The notes: a model not told the origin generated them from the letters alone. Shown: positions 26,677 through 35,561, counted from the stretch's first letter. The stretch: DNA of 64,000 bases from Marinobacterium litorale DSM 23545 (GCF_000428985.1 NZ_AUAZ01000018.1:35668-99667); one strand, 5' to 3'. Translations and numbers: made by a program.

Positions 26677-28783
26677 CCGCCTGTAGCAGACCACCGATCA
26701 GCGCCCTCAGACGCGCCAGCTGTGCACGACGCCCACCCGGCTCGGACAGCTCGCCCGCGGGCTGCTGGCGCCATATTCTGTTCACCAGCAGCTCCATATC
26801 CGCATCGCTCAGCCCCAGCTCCGACCAGCGCGGCACACTGGCTGTCAAGAGGGCGTCAAGCTCCAGCAGGCAGCTCTCCAGCGACCGATGGGTCTGCGCA
26901 AAACCCTGTAGCAGGTGGCGCTGCCTCGCATCCAGGCTCGGCGGTTTAACACCACCCAGCAGCACTGGCAACAACGGGGCGGGCAGCTGCATCAAGGTGC
27001 CACTCAAACGGTATTTAACGCTTTGACAATAGCGCTGTTCAAGCAGATCAACGGCCTCACAGGCCGGCCTGGAAAGTGGATGCAAGACCAGCGTTGCGAA
27101 GCTGGACGATACCGGGTCACGCTGATCACCAACCCGGACCGGCCGAAACCCCTGTCGACGCCAGAACTGAACAAGCCCCGCCGTAGTCCCGAAACTGGCT
27201 CCGAGATAGTCGATTCCCGCCTGCCGGGCACGCTCACCCAGACGTGATACCAGAGCCGCACCCAGCCCCTGGCTCTGGATACGGGGATGAACGGCAATAC
27301 GCATAATCCGCCATGCACTCATGGGCGCGAACTCAAGCGCACCTTCGTGAGCAATGAGCGCCTGGGGTAACAGATGGCCAGTGGGCCTTCGCACTCCCGC
27401 CCAGACACCCTCGGCCAGGGCGCGAGACAAGCCACCTTCAGCCGCAACCGCGGCACACCCCACCAGCGACCCGCCCCGGTAGAGCAGCTCAAAGTGGATG
27501 TTAGGACTGTCCAGCAGCACCCTCAGATCGCCCGGGGTGGTTCGGTAATGCGCCAACACGAGCAAGCCGAAAAGCGCTCTCAACAGCGACTCATCAGCGG
27601 CCAGCTCGGCCCGCGACAGCGTCCGATACTCGAGGTTTTCAGCGGCTGATACCACCGGCTCTGCCGGCTCAGCATCCAGCAGGAGTAAGCGGTTGGAAAC
27701 AGCTTCCAGTGGATCGCCCGCTCCCCACCGTATCGGCGTCTGCATGTATAACTGTGTAAGCTCAGGAACGATGCGCTTCAGCTCGGACAGAAACCGCAGC
27801 GTAAACCCACGCCCGTTTCCTTCGTAGCCGTGCTGCGTGGTCGAGAAGATCAAGTGACGAAAACGACGGGCATAGGCCGAAAGCAGCGGCGTAGCGATGG
27901 CGGCTGCCTCGTCCACGATCAGCAGGTCGGCTTCATGCTCCAACACCTCAGCGGGCTGCACAAACCGAAGCTCCAGCCCATCCAGACAAACCCGGTTGTC
28001 ATGCCAGTCGAGCGCCCCGTAAGCCTCCTCGATCCGGTCAAAAGCACTGCTGAGTGAGGCACGCTTTGGTGCCGTCAGAATAACCCGCTGTGGACCGCGA
28101 CGGGCAGCCAATTGACTGAGCAATATGCCAAGTGCCGATGACTTTCCCCGGCCTCGGTCTGCGTCGATCACAGCAGCGCTGCAGCGTTTATCGAGCACGG
28201 CAATCAGCCCTTCGACCACGGCCTGTTGATCAACGCTTCGATAGGGTGAGGGCAACGCGGCGGTTGATTCGGGCAACGGGATAGTGGATGGGATATGTAC
28301 GCCTTGCTCATCGAATACCACAAGCTCGGTTTGCGCCTGTAGCTGCCGTACAAAACGCCGCAGGTAAACGGGTTCGAGCTGATCCGCACGCCAGGGCTCG
28401 ACACACAGACGCCGATACTCCGGATCCTTATAGTTGACCCACTGATCGTCAGGTGGCGTCAGCAGAAACAGCCAGCCACCGGCGGCCACGGTACCGCAGA
28501 CCTGAGCAAACGCGTTGGGATTAAAGCCTGCGTAGGCATCAATCGCGACCCAGGGTACCGTTTGTCCCAGCAGGTCGGCAGCCCGGCGCGGATCCAGGCA
28601 GGGGATTCCCGGTTCAGGCTCATCGGTCAACAGCCTCCCCTCTTCCATGCGCACAGACTCTGTGTGGAGGAAGTTGCGAAGCGTCTCCAGAGTCCATGGG
28701 CGCGAACCCTGAATCCAGACCAGTCCGCGCGTCCGGCTTTCAGCCAAGCCGCGAACCCAGCGCTTAAGGCCAGGTTCGGTCAT
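26666..28783 (-). CDS. tmcA: tRNA(Met) cytidine acetyltransferase
   Basis: Forms N4-acetylcytidine at the wobble position of elongator tRNA-Met using acetyl-CoA and ATP. The 705-residue chain (E. coli 671) has an N-terminal DUF1726-like region, a helicase module with Walker A DRGRGKSSALG and Walker B LLIVDEAAAI, a GNAT domain (VHPRIQSQGLGAAL), and a C-terminal tRNA-binding helical part. Its start overlaps the stop of the GGDEF-like gene by 4 bases. It overlaps the end of the convergent MOSC gene by 11 bases. Confidence 0.93.
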   Translation of the reverse strand: MTEPGLKRWVRGLAESRTRGLVWIQGSRPWTLETLRNFLHTESVRMEEGRLLTDEPEPGIPCLDPRRAADLLGQTVPWVAIDAYAGFNPNAFAQVCGTVAAGGWLFLLTPPDDQWVNYKDPEYRRLCVEPWRADQLEPVYLRRFVRQLQAQTELVVFDEQGVHIPSTIPLPESTAALPSPYRSVDQQAVVEGLIAVLDKRCSAAVIDADRGRGKSSALGILLSQLAARRGPQRVILTAPKRASLSSAFDRIEEAYGALDWHDNRVCLDGLELRFVQPAEVLEHEADLLIVDEAAAIATPLLSAYARRFRHLIFSTTQHGYEGNGRGFTLRFLSELKRIVPELTQLYMQTPIRWGAGDPLEAVSNRLLLLDAEPAEPVVSAAENLEYRTLSRAELAADESLLRALFGLLVLAHYRTTPGDLRVLLDSPNIHFELLYRGGSLVGCAAVAAEGGLSRALAEGVWAGVRRPTGHLLPQALIAHEGALEFAPMSAWRIMRIAVHPRIQSQGLGAALVSRLGERARQAGIDYLGASFGTTAGLVQFWRRQGFRPVRVGDQRDPVSSSFATLVLHPLSRPACEAVDLLEQRYCQSVKYRLSGTLMQLPAPLLPVLLGGVKPPSLDARQRHLLQGFAQTHRSLESCLLELDALLTASVPRWSELGLSDADMELLVNRIWRQQPAGELSEPGGRRAQLARLRALIGGLLQAVSQ

Positions 28784-29511
28784 AGGGTAAAGGTGGGGTT
28801 GAAACTATCCGCCTCGACAGATTCCGCGCGGTAGCAGACCTGCCCGGAGGGCTGTGACTGCGCTTCTTCGACCAGCAGATCCAGGTACTGCCGCACTTTC
28901 TGAACGCTAAGATCCGCTTTGGGCTGCAACGTGCAGGCGACCAGGCGAACCTCAGCACCCGCTGCAAGTACAGCCTGTGCCCGTTCTACACAACGCTCTG
29001 CCAGCGCACCTGCATTCTCATTGGTACTGGGGAGCAAAACCTGCAGCCCTCCAACACTGTCCATGCCCACAAGATCGCCCGGCCGTGATACCTCTTCGGT
29101 CAGGTGCTCTGCCAACGCCTGACGGGATGCGGAAACAGCCGCCGCATCACCTGTGATCAAGAATTGCATCACGGTCAATGGTGTGAACTCACGCACCGCA
29201 CGGCGGCACTCGGTATCCATCGCCTTGTCAAACCATTCCGGCAGCGCTGCACCGGTCAGGGGATCTGTTACCTGCTGTCCGATCAGCGCGTCCTGAAGCT
29301 CGCCGACCTGCGCCTGCCAGCAACAACGCTCGCGCTTTACCGTCATCAGGCCGGCTACGACCAGCAACGCGCCGAGAAGGCAGAGTGTACCCACCCAGAG
29401 TGAGGAGAACCCGGTAAAAGCCAGAACTGCTGCCACAACCACCAATGCCGCCGCGGATCCTAAAATGGGCAGCTCGGGCTTGCGATCACACTGGGGGCCG
29501 TTAATCTCCAT
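28780..29511 (-). CDS. Membrane protein with degenerate GGDEF domain
   Basis: A 243-residue protein with two membrane helices (~16-60) and a cytoplasmic domain resembling GGDEF: DPLTGAALPEWFDKAM matches the domain start. The active-site loop reads DSVGGLQVLLP, so the catalytic GG(D/E)EF is lost and it cannot be an active cyclase. Overlap with tmcA (ATGA) means the two are co-translated, an unusual partnership. It may be a nucleotide sensor or a structural remnant. Confidence 0.65.
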   Translation of the reverse strand: MEINGPQCDRKPELPILGSAAALVVVAAVLAFTGFSSLWVGTLCLLGALLVVAGLMTVKRERCCWQAQVGELQDALIGQQVTDPLTGAALPEWFDKAMDTECRRAVREFTPLTVMQFLITGDAAAVSASRQALAEHLTEEVSRPGDLVGMDSVGGLQVLLPSTNENAGALAERCVERAQAVLAAGAEVRLVACTLQPKADLSVQKVRQYLDLLVEEAQSQPSGQVCYRAESVEADSFNPTFTL

Positions 29512-29538
29512 CGTTTCTTATCGTTACCACCGCATCTG

Positions 29539-29575
29539 AAAATAGAAATGCCCGCAGCGCGGCGCGCTCACGGGC
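29539..29575 (-). terminator. Terminator-like hairpin after smrA
   Basis: On the minus strand GCCCG and AGCGC pair with GCGCT and CGGGC (29550-29575), followed by ATTTCTATTTT. It lies about 65 bases past the smrA stop and before the GGDEF-like gene. Confidence 0.55.
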
Positions 29576-29637
29576 GTTGGGTGACAGTTAAACGTTTTTT
29601 TCCGATGCCTGCAATCGCCTGCCTGTGGAATTAAACG

Positions 29638-30234
29638 CTAGCGCCCATGATGTTGATGGCGCTCAAGATTCTGCATCCTCTGCTGAGCGTTCTTGCGCAA
29701 CAGCACGTAAACGGCTCCGCTGCCCCCATGCTGAGGCTGAGCACCATGAAAGGCCATCACCTCTTCGAGGGCCGGCAGCCAGAGGTTAAGACAGCTTTTT
29801 ACCTGATTGGAATGCGCGTCGGCCCGACGTGAACGCCCAAAGTTAATCAATACAGTGCGGATACCCAGCCCTACACACTGTTGAACAAAGTCGACTACTT
29901 CATCCGCGCACTCTGACAGGGGTCTATGAAGAAGGTCGAGCCGCGCATCCACCGTGTATCGCCCCAGCCTCAGGTTGCGATACACGCCTTCCTGAACACC
30001 ATCCCGCTTCCACTCGATCGGATCCAGCGGATTGAGCAGCTCAGCAGGCTCCGGCGTCAGCCGGTCATCGCTGCCCCCCATGGCCGCCAGCCGATTGGCA
30101 CGACGTCGTGGATCAAGCCGCGGACGCGCCGAGCGGTTGTGTTCAATCCGGTCCTTTCCCTTAATGGGACGTACGCCGTCTGCTTCCATCCATTCGAAGA
30201 ACTCTTCATCTTCACGCATTTCATCGTCACGCAT
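29638..30234 (-). CDS. smrA: Smr-domain protein, SmrA-like
   Basis: A 198-residue protein with a charged N-terminal half and a C-terminal Smr (small MutS-related) domain ending AQPQHGGSGAVYVLLRK. Smr domains are nucleases or nucleic-acid binders. The usual LDLH reads LDLLH and the HGxG loop reads INFGRSRR, so the two conserved histidines are displaced or lost. SmrA is a best-family guess. GGAGAGCTATCG precedes the ATG. Confidence 0.75.
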   Translation of the reverse strand: MRDDEMREDEEFFEWMEADGVRPIKGKDRIEHNRSARPRLDPRRRANRLAAMGGSDDRLTPEPAELLNPLDPIEWKRDGVQEGVYRNLRLGRYTVDARLDLLHRPLSECADEVVDFVQQCVGLGIRTVLINFGRSRRADAHSNQVKSCLNLWLPALEEVMAFHGAQPQHGGSGAVYVLLRKNAQQRMQNLERHQHHGR

Positions 30235-30409
30235 CGATAGCTCTCCGTCTCCCCCGGGAGTCAGACGCGCCCTTTTCCTGCGCCCCCGACTCCACTATTG
30301 TAAAACCAGTCGACCTGTTTAAGTGTCTTAATCAGGTCCGAACAACTGGTTTGATTCTGCTTGCACAGCACTGGTTCCGTCCAGCCTTGCAGCCACATCG
30401 AGGTATCCG

Positions 30410-31156
30410 ATGCAAAAACTTGCCACCGTGGTTATTATCGGCATATTCGCTATAGCCGCTTACCTGTTCTGGTCAAGCAGCGCCAAACCACCGGTCGAGC
30501 CCACCGCAGAAGTCGATTCGGTGACCGAGCAGGCCGCCCGCAAACATATCGAAACGCTCACCACGGAAAGCGCGCGCCATACCATCGATATCGATCAGGC
30601 CGATAACTTTGTCACCGGTGAACAGCTGCTATCACTGCCGGAAACCCAGGGCGAAACGGCAGGGGTTACCTCGGTTGAAGGAGGTACCGCTATCGCCGGT
30701 GATACTTCGACTCCCACGACCTCCGATCAACCGGCGCTGCCGGACCTTAACCGGGTACGCCTGGAGGAACTACTGAACAACCCCGAAGCCAACCCCGGTG
30801 ATGTATTCTATATTCACGCCGTGGCTCCGCTGGATGAGCAAGGCCTGTGGGGCATCATGCAGCGCGGGCTTACCGAAACCTTTGCCAAAGGTATCCGTGT
30901 GGGCGAAGCGGAGCGGCTTTTGACCACCGAAATCCCTCAGGATGCGGATGAACGTCTGGCCGATCGCTCCAGCTCCTTCCTGGGCCAGCTGTTGGATCGC
31001 AAGGTACAGGAAACCCTGGTCTACAATTACCGTCAGGGCTTATTGGGTCAGAATCCAGACCTGATTCAGCCAGGCCAGCAGTTGCTGATCGTCCGTTTTA
31101 GCGAAGCGGAGCTGATATCGATCTACAATCATTTCGCCCGGAACAGTTCGCCCTGA
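30410..31156 (+). CDS. Membrane-anchored protein of unknown function
   Basis: A 248-residue protein with one N-terminal membrane helix (MQKLATVVIIGIFAIAAYLF), a low-complexity Thr/Glu/Ser-rich linker to about 110, and a compact C-terminal domain (PGDVFYIHAVAPLDEQGLWG ... QPGQQLLIVRF). The end resembles the 'PGQxLxI' close of LysM-like domains, but I cannot assign it. It likely faces the periplasm. GAGG precedes the ATG; it is 40 bases upstream of the GST gene. Confidence 0.65.
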   Translation: MQKLATVVIIGIFAIAAYLFWSSSAKPPVEPTAEVDSVTEQAARKHIETLTTESARHTIDIDQADNFVTGEQLLSLPETQGETAGVTSVEGGTAIAGDTSTPTTSDQPALPDLNRVRLEELLNNPEANPGDVFYIHAVAPLDEQGLWGIMQRGLTETFAKGIRVGEAERLLTTEIPQDADERLADRSSSFLGQLLDRKVQETLVYNYRQGLLGQNPDLIQPGQQLLIVRFSEAELISIYNHFARNSSP

Positions 31157-31196
31157 TCGCCGGGCAGTCCCGGGCACACACCGGCAGGAGAACCAC

Positions 31197-31814
31197 ATGA
31201 TCCAACTCTATACCTGGGGTACCCCCAACGGCCGCAAAGTATCGATCATGCTTGAGGCCTGCCACCTGCACTATCAGGTCCATCCGGTGGATATTACCCG
31301 GGACGAGCAATACAGTGATGCGTTTCTCACCCTGTCACCCAACAATAAAATCCCGGCGCTTGTCGATGACGATGGTCCCAATGGTGAGCCCATTACGCTG
31401 TTCGAGAGCGGCGCTATTCTGCTCTATCTGGCCGAGAAAACCGGTGAGTTCCTGCCCAGCGATCCTCGCCGACGCTATGAGGTTATCCAGTGGCTGATGT
31501 GGCAGATGGGTGGTTTCGGGCCATTCCTCGGTCAGGCGCACCACTTCAATCGCTTTGCGCCGGAACAGGTTCCCTACGCGATCGAACGTTACCAAAAAGA
31601 GGCGCGGCGCCTCTGGGGTGTTCTCAACAAGCAACTTGAGGGACGTCAATTCGTGGCCGACGAACTCAGTATCGCCGACTTCGCCATCTACCCCTGGGCA
31701 GCCCGTTATGAGTGGCAGCGTATCGAGCCAGAGACGCAGTTCCCGGCGGCCTGGGCCTGGATGGAACGGATGGCCGGACTGGAGTTCGTTAAATGGGGCA
31801 TGCAGGTTCCCTGA
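31197..31814 (+). CDS. Glutathione S-transferase, YfcG/YghU-like
   Basis: A 205-residue GST with the thioredoxin-like N-terminal domain (MIQLYTWGTPNGRKVSIML; TPNG is typical of nu-class disulfide-reducing GSTs), LSPNNKIPALVDDDG and the FESGAILLYLAEK glutathione-contact segment. The helical C-terminal domain contains LSIADFAIYPW. E. coli YfcG and YghU have disulfide-bond reductase activity; a similar role is likely. AGGAGAACCAC precedes the ATG. Confidence 0.88.
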   Translation: MIQLYTWGTPNGRKVSIMLEACHLHYQVHPVDITRDEQYSDAFLTLSPNNKIPALVDDDGPNGEPITLFESGAILLYLAEKTGEFLPSDPRRRYEVIQWLMWQMGGFGPFLGQAHHFNRFAPEQVPYAIERYQKEARRLWGVLNKQLEGRQFVADELSIADFAIYPWAARYEWQRIEPETQFPAAWAWMERMAGLEFVKWGMQVP

Positions 31815-31854
31815 CCCGCTCTGTTTATTTTTTAACCACTTTTTACAGTCTGCA

Positions 31855-31884
31855 TTGGACAATCACTCGATCGATGCGTAGTAT
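31855..31884 (+). promoter_or_regulatory. Candidate promoter of the DEAD-box helicase
   Basis: TTGGAC (31855-31860) and TAGTAT (31879-31884) with 18-base spacing, leaving a 5' leader of about 75 bases before the helicase start. Long leaders are common for cold-shock helicase genes. Confidence 0.4.
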
Positions 31885-31964
31885 GTGCGCCTTTCCCACT
31901 GGCAACGCTGCCTGATTGTTCCTGCAGCAAAGCCACATCTCGACTCAGGTATACAATCTAAAGC

Positions 31965-33689
31965 ATGTCCAATACTGACGCTCCCACCTCTTTTGGTGAT
32001 CTGGGACTTTCTGCTCCTATTCTTCAAGCCCTTTCCGAAGTCGGTTACGAAACCCCTTCTCCCATCCAGGCCGGCGCTATTCCGCCGCTGCTGGAAGGAC
32101 GCGATATCCTTGGTCAGGCACAGACCGGCACCGGTAAAACCGCGGCCTTTGCCCTGCCCCTGCTGCAACGGATAGATACGACCAAACAGCACCCTCAACT
32201 GCTGATACTGGCTCCGACCCGTGAACTGGCGCTGCAGGTCGCAGAGGCCTGTGAAAAGTACGCTCGCCACCTGACCGATCTGCGCACCCTCTCCATCTAT
32301 GGTGGCCAGGGCTACGATAGCCAGCTGCGCGCACTGCGCCGCGGTGTTCAGGTTATTATCGGTACACCGGGACGGGTCATGGACCACGTCCGCCGTGGTA
32401 CCCTGGAACTCGACAAACTGCAGACTCTGGTGCTCGACGAAGCGGACGAAATGCTGCGTATGGGCTTCATCGATGACGTGGAGTGGATACTCCAGCACAC
32501 GCCGCCCAAGCGCCAGATCGCTCTGTTCTCGGCCACTATGCCGTCGGCCATTCGCCGTATTGCGGATAACTATCTGCAGGAACCGGCACTGATCAAGATT
32601 GCCGCGCAGACCGCCACCGCCAGCACCATTCGTCAGCGCGTCTGGACGGTGCGTGGTATGAGCAAGATGGCCGCACTGACCCGCCTGCTGGAACTGCAGG
32701 AGCATGATGCCAGCCTGATCTTCGTGCGCACCAAAACCGCCACCGAAGAGCTGGCTGAAGCGCTGAACAACGCCGGTTTCCCGGCTGCAGCCCTGCATGG
32801 TGACATCGCTCAGCAGCAACGCGAACGCGTGGTAGAGAAGCTCAAGCGCGGTGAACTGGATATCGTCATCGCCACCGACGTGGTCGCGCGTGGTCTGGAC
32901 GTTGAGCGTATCAGCCACGTTATTAACTATGACATCCCCTACGATGCGGAATCCTATATTCACCGTATCGGCCGTACCGGTCGTGCCGGTCGTGAGGGTG
33001 ATGCGATCCTGTTTGTAGCGCCTCGCGAGCAGCGCCTGCTGAGTCAGATCGAGCGCACCACGCGTCAGCCGCTGGAGCAGCTCCAGCTGCCTACCGCTAA
33101 AGAGATCAACGCGCTGCGGATCGAGCGCCTCAAGGCACGTGTTCGTGATGCGGCAGAAAGCGAAAAAATCGCGGCCTTTGCGCCGTTGGTCAGCGCACTG
33201 ACCGACGGTGAAGAGGCATTGAGCGCTGAACAGGCGATCGCCGCTGCGCTGTCCCTGCTTTACAGCGACCAGCCATTCCTGCTCGACGAGAATGAACCGG
33301 ATCCCAATGCGATTCGTCCGCGCCGTGAGCGTCGCGATAGCCGTGATGAGGGTGGAGCTCGCCGTAAACCGGTGCGCAGCGGTCCGCCCGCTTCAGGCAT
33401 GGAGCGCTTCTGGATTGGCGTCGGCTATCAGCACGGCGTTAAGCCGGGCAACATTGTCGGAGCGATCGCCAATGAAGGCGGTATTGAGAGCCGCAGTATC
33501 GGGCGCATCAATATCAGCGATGAGTTCAGTACCGTAGACCTGCCCAGCGGTGTTTCCAGCGATACGCTGCAGACCCTGCGCCGGGCACGTATCTGTGGTC
33601 AGCGCCTGGATATTCGTCCCTGGGTGGAAAACCGGGGCTCGGAAGGACGTCGCAACAACAAGCGCCCTCCGCAAAAACGCGCCAGCTAA
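31965..33689 (+). CDS. deaD: DEAD-box RNA helicase, DeaD/CsdA-like
   Basis: A 574-residue ATP-dependent RNA helicase used in ribosome assembly and RNA decay at low temperature. Motifs: Q-motif PSPIQAGAIP, Walker A AQTGTGKT (~46), DEAD (VLDEADEM, ~160), SAT, and HRIGRTGRAG in domain 2. The C-terminal ~70 residues (FWIGVGYQHGVKPGNIVGAI) are the DbpA-type RNA-binding domain that defines DeaD. A basic tail follows. E. coli DeaD is 629 residues, so it is slightly shorter. Confidence 0.93.
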   Translation: MSNTDAPTSFGDLGLSAPILQALSEVGYETPSPIQAGAIPPLLEGRDILGQAQTGTGKTAAFALPLLQRIDTTKQHPQLLILAPTRELALQVAEACEKYARHLTDLRTLSIYGGQGYDSQLRALRRGVQVIIGTPGRVMDHVRRGTLELDKLQTLVLDEADEMLRMGFIDDVEWILQHTPPKRQIALFSATMPSAIRRIADNYLQEPALIKIAAQTATASTIRQRVWTVRGMSKMAALTRLLELQEHDASLIFVRTKTATEELAEALNNAGFPAAALHGDIAQQQRERVVEKLKRGELDIVIATDVVARGLDVERISHVINYDIPYDAESYIHRIGRTGRAGREGDAILFVAPREQRLLSQIERTTRQPLEQLQLPTAKEINALRIERLKARVRDAAESEKIAAFAPLVSALTDGEEALSAEQAIAAALSLLYSDQPFLLDENEPDPNAIRPRRERRDSRDEGGARRKPVRSGPPASGMERFWIGVGYQHGVKPGNIVGAIANEGGIESRSIGRINISDEFSTVDLPSGVSSDTLQTLRRARICGQRLDIRPWVENRGSEGRRNNKRPPQKRAS

Positions 33690-33700
33690 CACCGGGCCAT

Positions 33701-33734
33701 AAAAGGGGGGAACCCGATTTGGGTTCCCCCTTCT
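33701..33734. terminator. Bidirectional terminator after deaD
   Basis: A perfect 10-bp stem GGGGGAACCC/GGGTTCCCCC with loop GATTT. The flanks are TTCTCT on the plus strand and CTTTTA on the minus strand, so it can end transcripts from both sides. Confidence 0.85.
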
Positions 33735-33810
33735 CTGCCGGAATGATTCCGGCTAAGGACCATGCAAAAAGCATGGAGGTGATGGATGCCTGCTGCGCAC
33801 TCCCTGTGAC
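33701..33810 (-). ncRNA. Candidate small RNA ending at the deaD terminator
   Basis: On the minus strand, a -10 TATACT (33817-33822) and a weak -35 CTGGCG (33840-33845), 17 bases apart, precede about 110 bases with no clear gene. The would-be transcript has three hairpins in a row: CCATGC/GCATGG, GCCGGAAT/ATTCCGGC and the 10-bp terminator. The sequence layout fits an sRNA; there is no evidence of expression. Confidence 0.4.
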
Positions 33811-33842
33811 CACTCCAGTATAGCCCGCCACCACCTCTTCGC

Positions 33843-33860
33843 CAGGCGACTTGGCGCCTG
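33843..33860. repeat. Perfect 6-6-6 inverted repeat
   Basis: CAGGCG-ACTTGG-CGCCTG lies 33 bases past the stop of the 91-residue gene and overlaps the candidate sRNA -35 element. It could be an operator or a weak terminator. Confidence 0.5.
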
Positions 33861-33892
33861 AGCACCTGAAACATTTTCATTCGAAGCCGGGG

Positions 33893-34168
33893 TTAGCGGT
33901 CTTCAAACCAGGGCACGCGCAATCGCCCCTGAGGATGCCCCACATCCGGGTAATAACGCCCATCCCGCAACACGTACCAGGCACCGCCCTCGAAAGCCGA
34001 TTTTTCACCATCGATCCGAATCAGGCGGCCTCCGCCGATCACTTTAAAGATAGCCGCATGACTGGGCCCTTTGGGATGCCCATAAGCACGAAATATCAGG
34101 TCGCCCCGACGTTGGTACCAGGGTCGGGAGTTTGGACCATCGGGATGAGACGGCGTTGTATAAATCAT
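33893..34168 (-). CDS. Conserved-looking small protein of unknown function
   Basis: A 91-residue soluble protein rich in aromatic residues, Gly and Pro (GDLIFRAYGHPKGPSHAAIF, GGAWYVLRDGRYYPDVGHPQ). AGAGGAACCC precedes the ATG, supporting real translation. I recognise no family. Confidence 0.55.
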   Translation of the reverse strand: MIYTTPSHPDGPNSRPWYQRRGDLIFRAYGHPKGPSHAAIFKVIGGGRLIRIDGEKSAFEGGAWYVLRDGRYYPDVGHPQGRLRVPWFEDR

Positions 34169-34211
34169 GGGTTCCTCTTACAGCCAAGATCAGGAACGCT
34201 CGAGCCTGTCG

Positions 34212-34278
34212 GCGACTCAGAGTCGCTAATTGGTCAGGAACACACCTGTTCGGTTAGAGCACAACCTTAACCAATTAG
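34212..34278. repeat. Two palindromic elements between two minus-strand genes
   Basis: GCGACTC-A-GAGTCGC (34212-34226) is a perfect palindrome. It is followed directly by CTAATTGGT (34226-34234), whose exact complement ACCAATTAG is at 34270-34278. This is downstream of the thiolase gene and upstream of the 91-residue gene. They may form a terminator or regulator-binding region; neither has a T-run. Confidence 0.5.
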
Positions 34279-34376
34279 TTCAAGAATCCCATAATCTTTT
34301 TATAAAAGAAACACTTAGATAACTATCGAGATAAACGGCCGTTTGACAGCAACGCAACCAAATAGCCGTCTCTGAG

Positions 34377-35561
34377 TTAAAATTCCAGATCGATCAACAT
34401 AGCGATACCCTGCCCGCCCCCGATACAGGCGGCCGCAACGCCATAGCGCCCCCCGGTCTGTTTCAGGTTGTGTGCCAGCGTACCCACGAGCCGGACACCG
34501 GTGGCACCGAGAGGGTGGCCCAGCGCCAGCGCGCCGCCGTGAATATTGACCCGATCTATCTCCAGACCGAGGCGGTCAATGGCATAGAGAGGCACCACAC
34601 TGAACGCTTCGTTGATTTCCCAGAGATCAATCTGGTCGGCACGCAGGCCCGCATTATTCAGCAACCGCTCCACCGCAGGCACAACCCCCTGCCCCATCAG
34701 CTCCGGCTTGACCCCACGATCCACACATCCCAGGACTTTGGCGAGGGGCTCACTGCCGGAGTTTTTCAAAGCGGATTCTGACATCAGCACCGCCAACGCA
34801 GCCCCACTGGTCAGCGGTGAACTGTTACCGGCGCTGACTTGACCGGTTTCTGAAAACGCGGGCTTCAGCTCGGCGAGACGCTCCAGACTGGTGTCTCCCC
34901 TGACATTGGCATCTGTACTGATGCGACTCCCATCAAGACGTTCAATCGGCAGAATTTCCCGGTGAAAAAGCCCCTCATCCCGTGCCCGGGCCGCCCGCTG
35001 GTGAGATCGTAATGCAAATCGATCCATACGCTCACGACCAATCCCGGCCTCAGCGGCCAGACGCTCGGCTGTCAGTCCCATATTCATCACCGTATCCATG
35101 GCGTAGGACTTTCCGTTGTCGGCGGGAATCGGTGGGACCGTCAGTGTCCCGTCCTGGAACAGACTGGGGCCCATCGGGATCCGCGTCATATTTTCATAAC
35201 CACCTGCAAAGGCGATATCGCAGGCACCCGAGGCAATGTTTAGCATCGAAAAGCGAATCGCTGCCATGCCGGATCCGCACTGCTGATCGATCTGCCTGGA
35301 TGCGCACTGGTCGCCCAGACGGCTCTCAAGCACCGGGTAGCGCCCACCAAAGCTCCACTGTTCACGCACCGCCAGCGCACAGCCAATGCTCAGATCGTCC
35401 ACCTGTGACGGATCCAGACTGTTACGCTCGAGCGCATTATCAATCAAGCGTGCCAGCAGATGATCCGCCGGCAGCTCCGCAAAGTCGTCCAGTTCGGTCT
35501 TCTTGGGATGCGCACGAGTAAATGCGGTACGTTTGTAATCGGTGAGATAAACAGGGTTCAT
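34377..35561 (-). CDS. Acetyl-CoA C-acyltransferase (thiolase)
   Basis: A 394-residue thiolase that cleaves a 3-oxoacyl-CoA with CoA to release acetyl-CoA. The acylated cysteine is Cys95 (QQCGSGMAA); the C-terminal NIHGGALALGHPLGATG supplies the catalytic His and CIGGGQG the second Cys. It is the last gene of the 41.7-34.4 kb operon; its ATG overlaps the deacylase stop (ATGA), so the two are translationally coupled. The natural 3-oxoacyl substrate should come from the CoA-transferase upstream. Confidence 0.9.
   Translation of the reverse strand: MNPVYLTDYKRTAFTRAHPKKTELDDFAELPADHLLARLIDNALERNSLDPSQVDDLSIGCALAVREQWSFGGRYPVLESRLGDQCASRQIDQQCGSGMAAIRFSMLNIASGACDIAFAGGYENMTRIPMGPSLFQDGTLTVPPIPADNGKSYAMDTVMNMGLTAERLAAEAGIGRERMDRFALRSHQRAARARDEGLFHREILPIERLDGSRISTDANVRGDTSLERLAELKPAFSETGQVSAGNSSPLTSGAALAVLMSESALKNSGSEPLAKVLGCVDRGVKPELMGQGVVPAVERLLNNAGLRADQIDLWEINEAFSVVPLYAIDRLGLEIDRVNIHGGALALGHPLGATGVRLVGTLAHNLKQTGGRYGVAAACIGGGQGIAMLIDLEF

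Noticed and set aside
31863..32963. A 366-codon frame antisense to deaD
   Set aside because: Shadow of a conserved helicase gene; composition is typical of reverse-complement reading.
34226..34255. Resemblance to a FadR-type operator near the thiolase
   Set aside because: The match breaks between the half-sites (extra bases inserted), so it does not keep FadR geometry. The region is also downstream, not upstream, of the operon.
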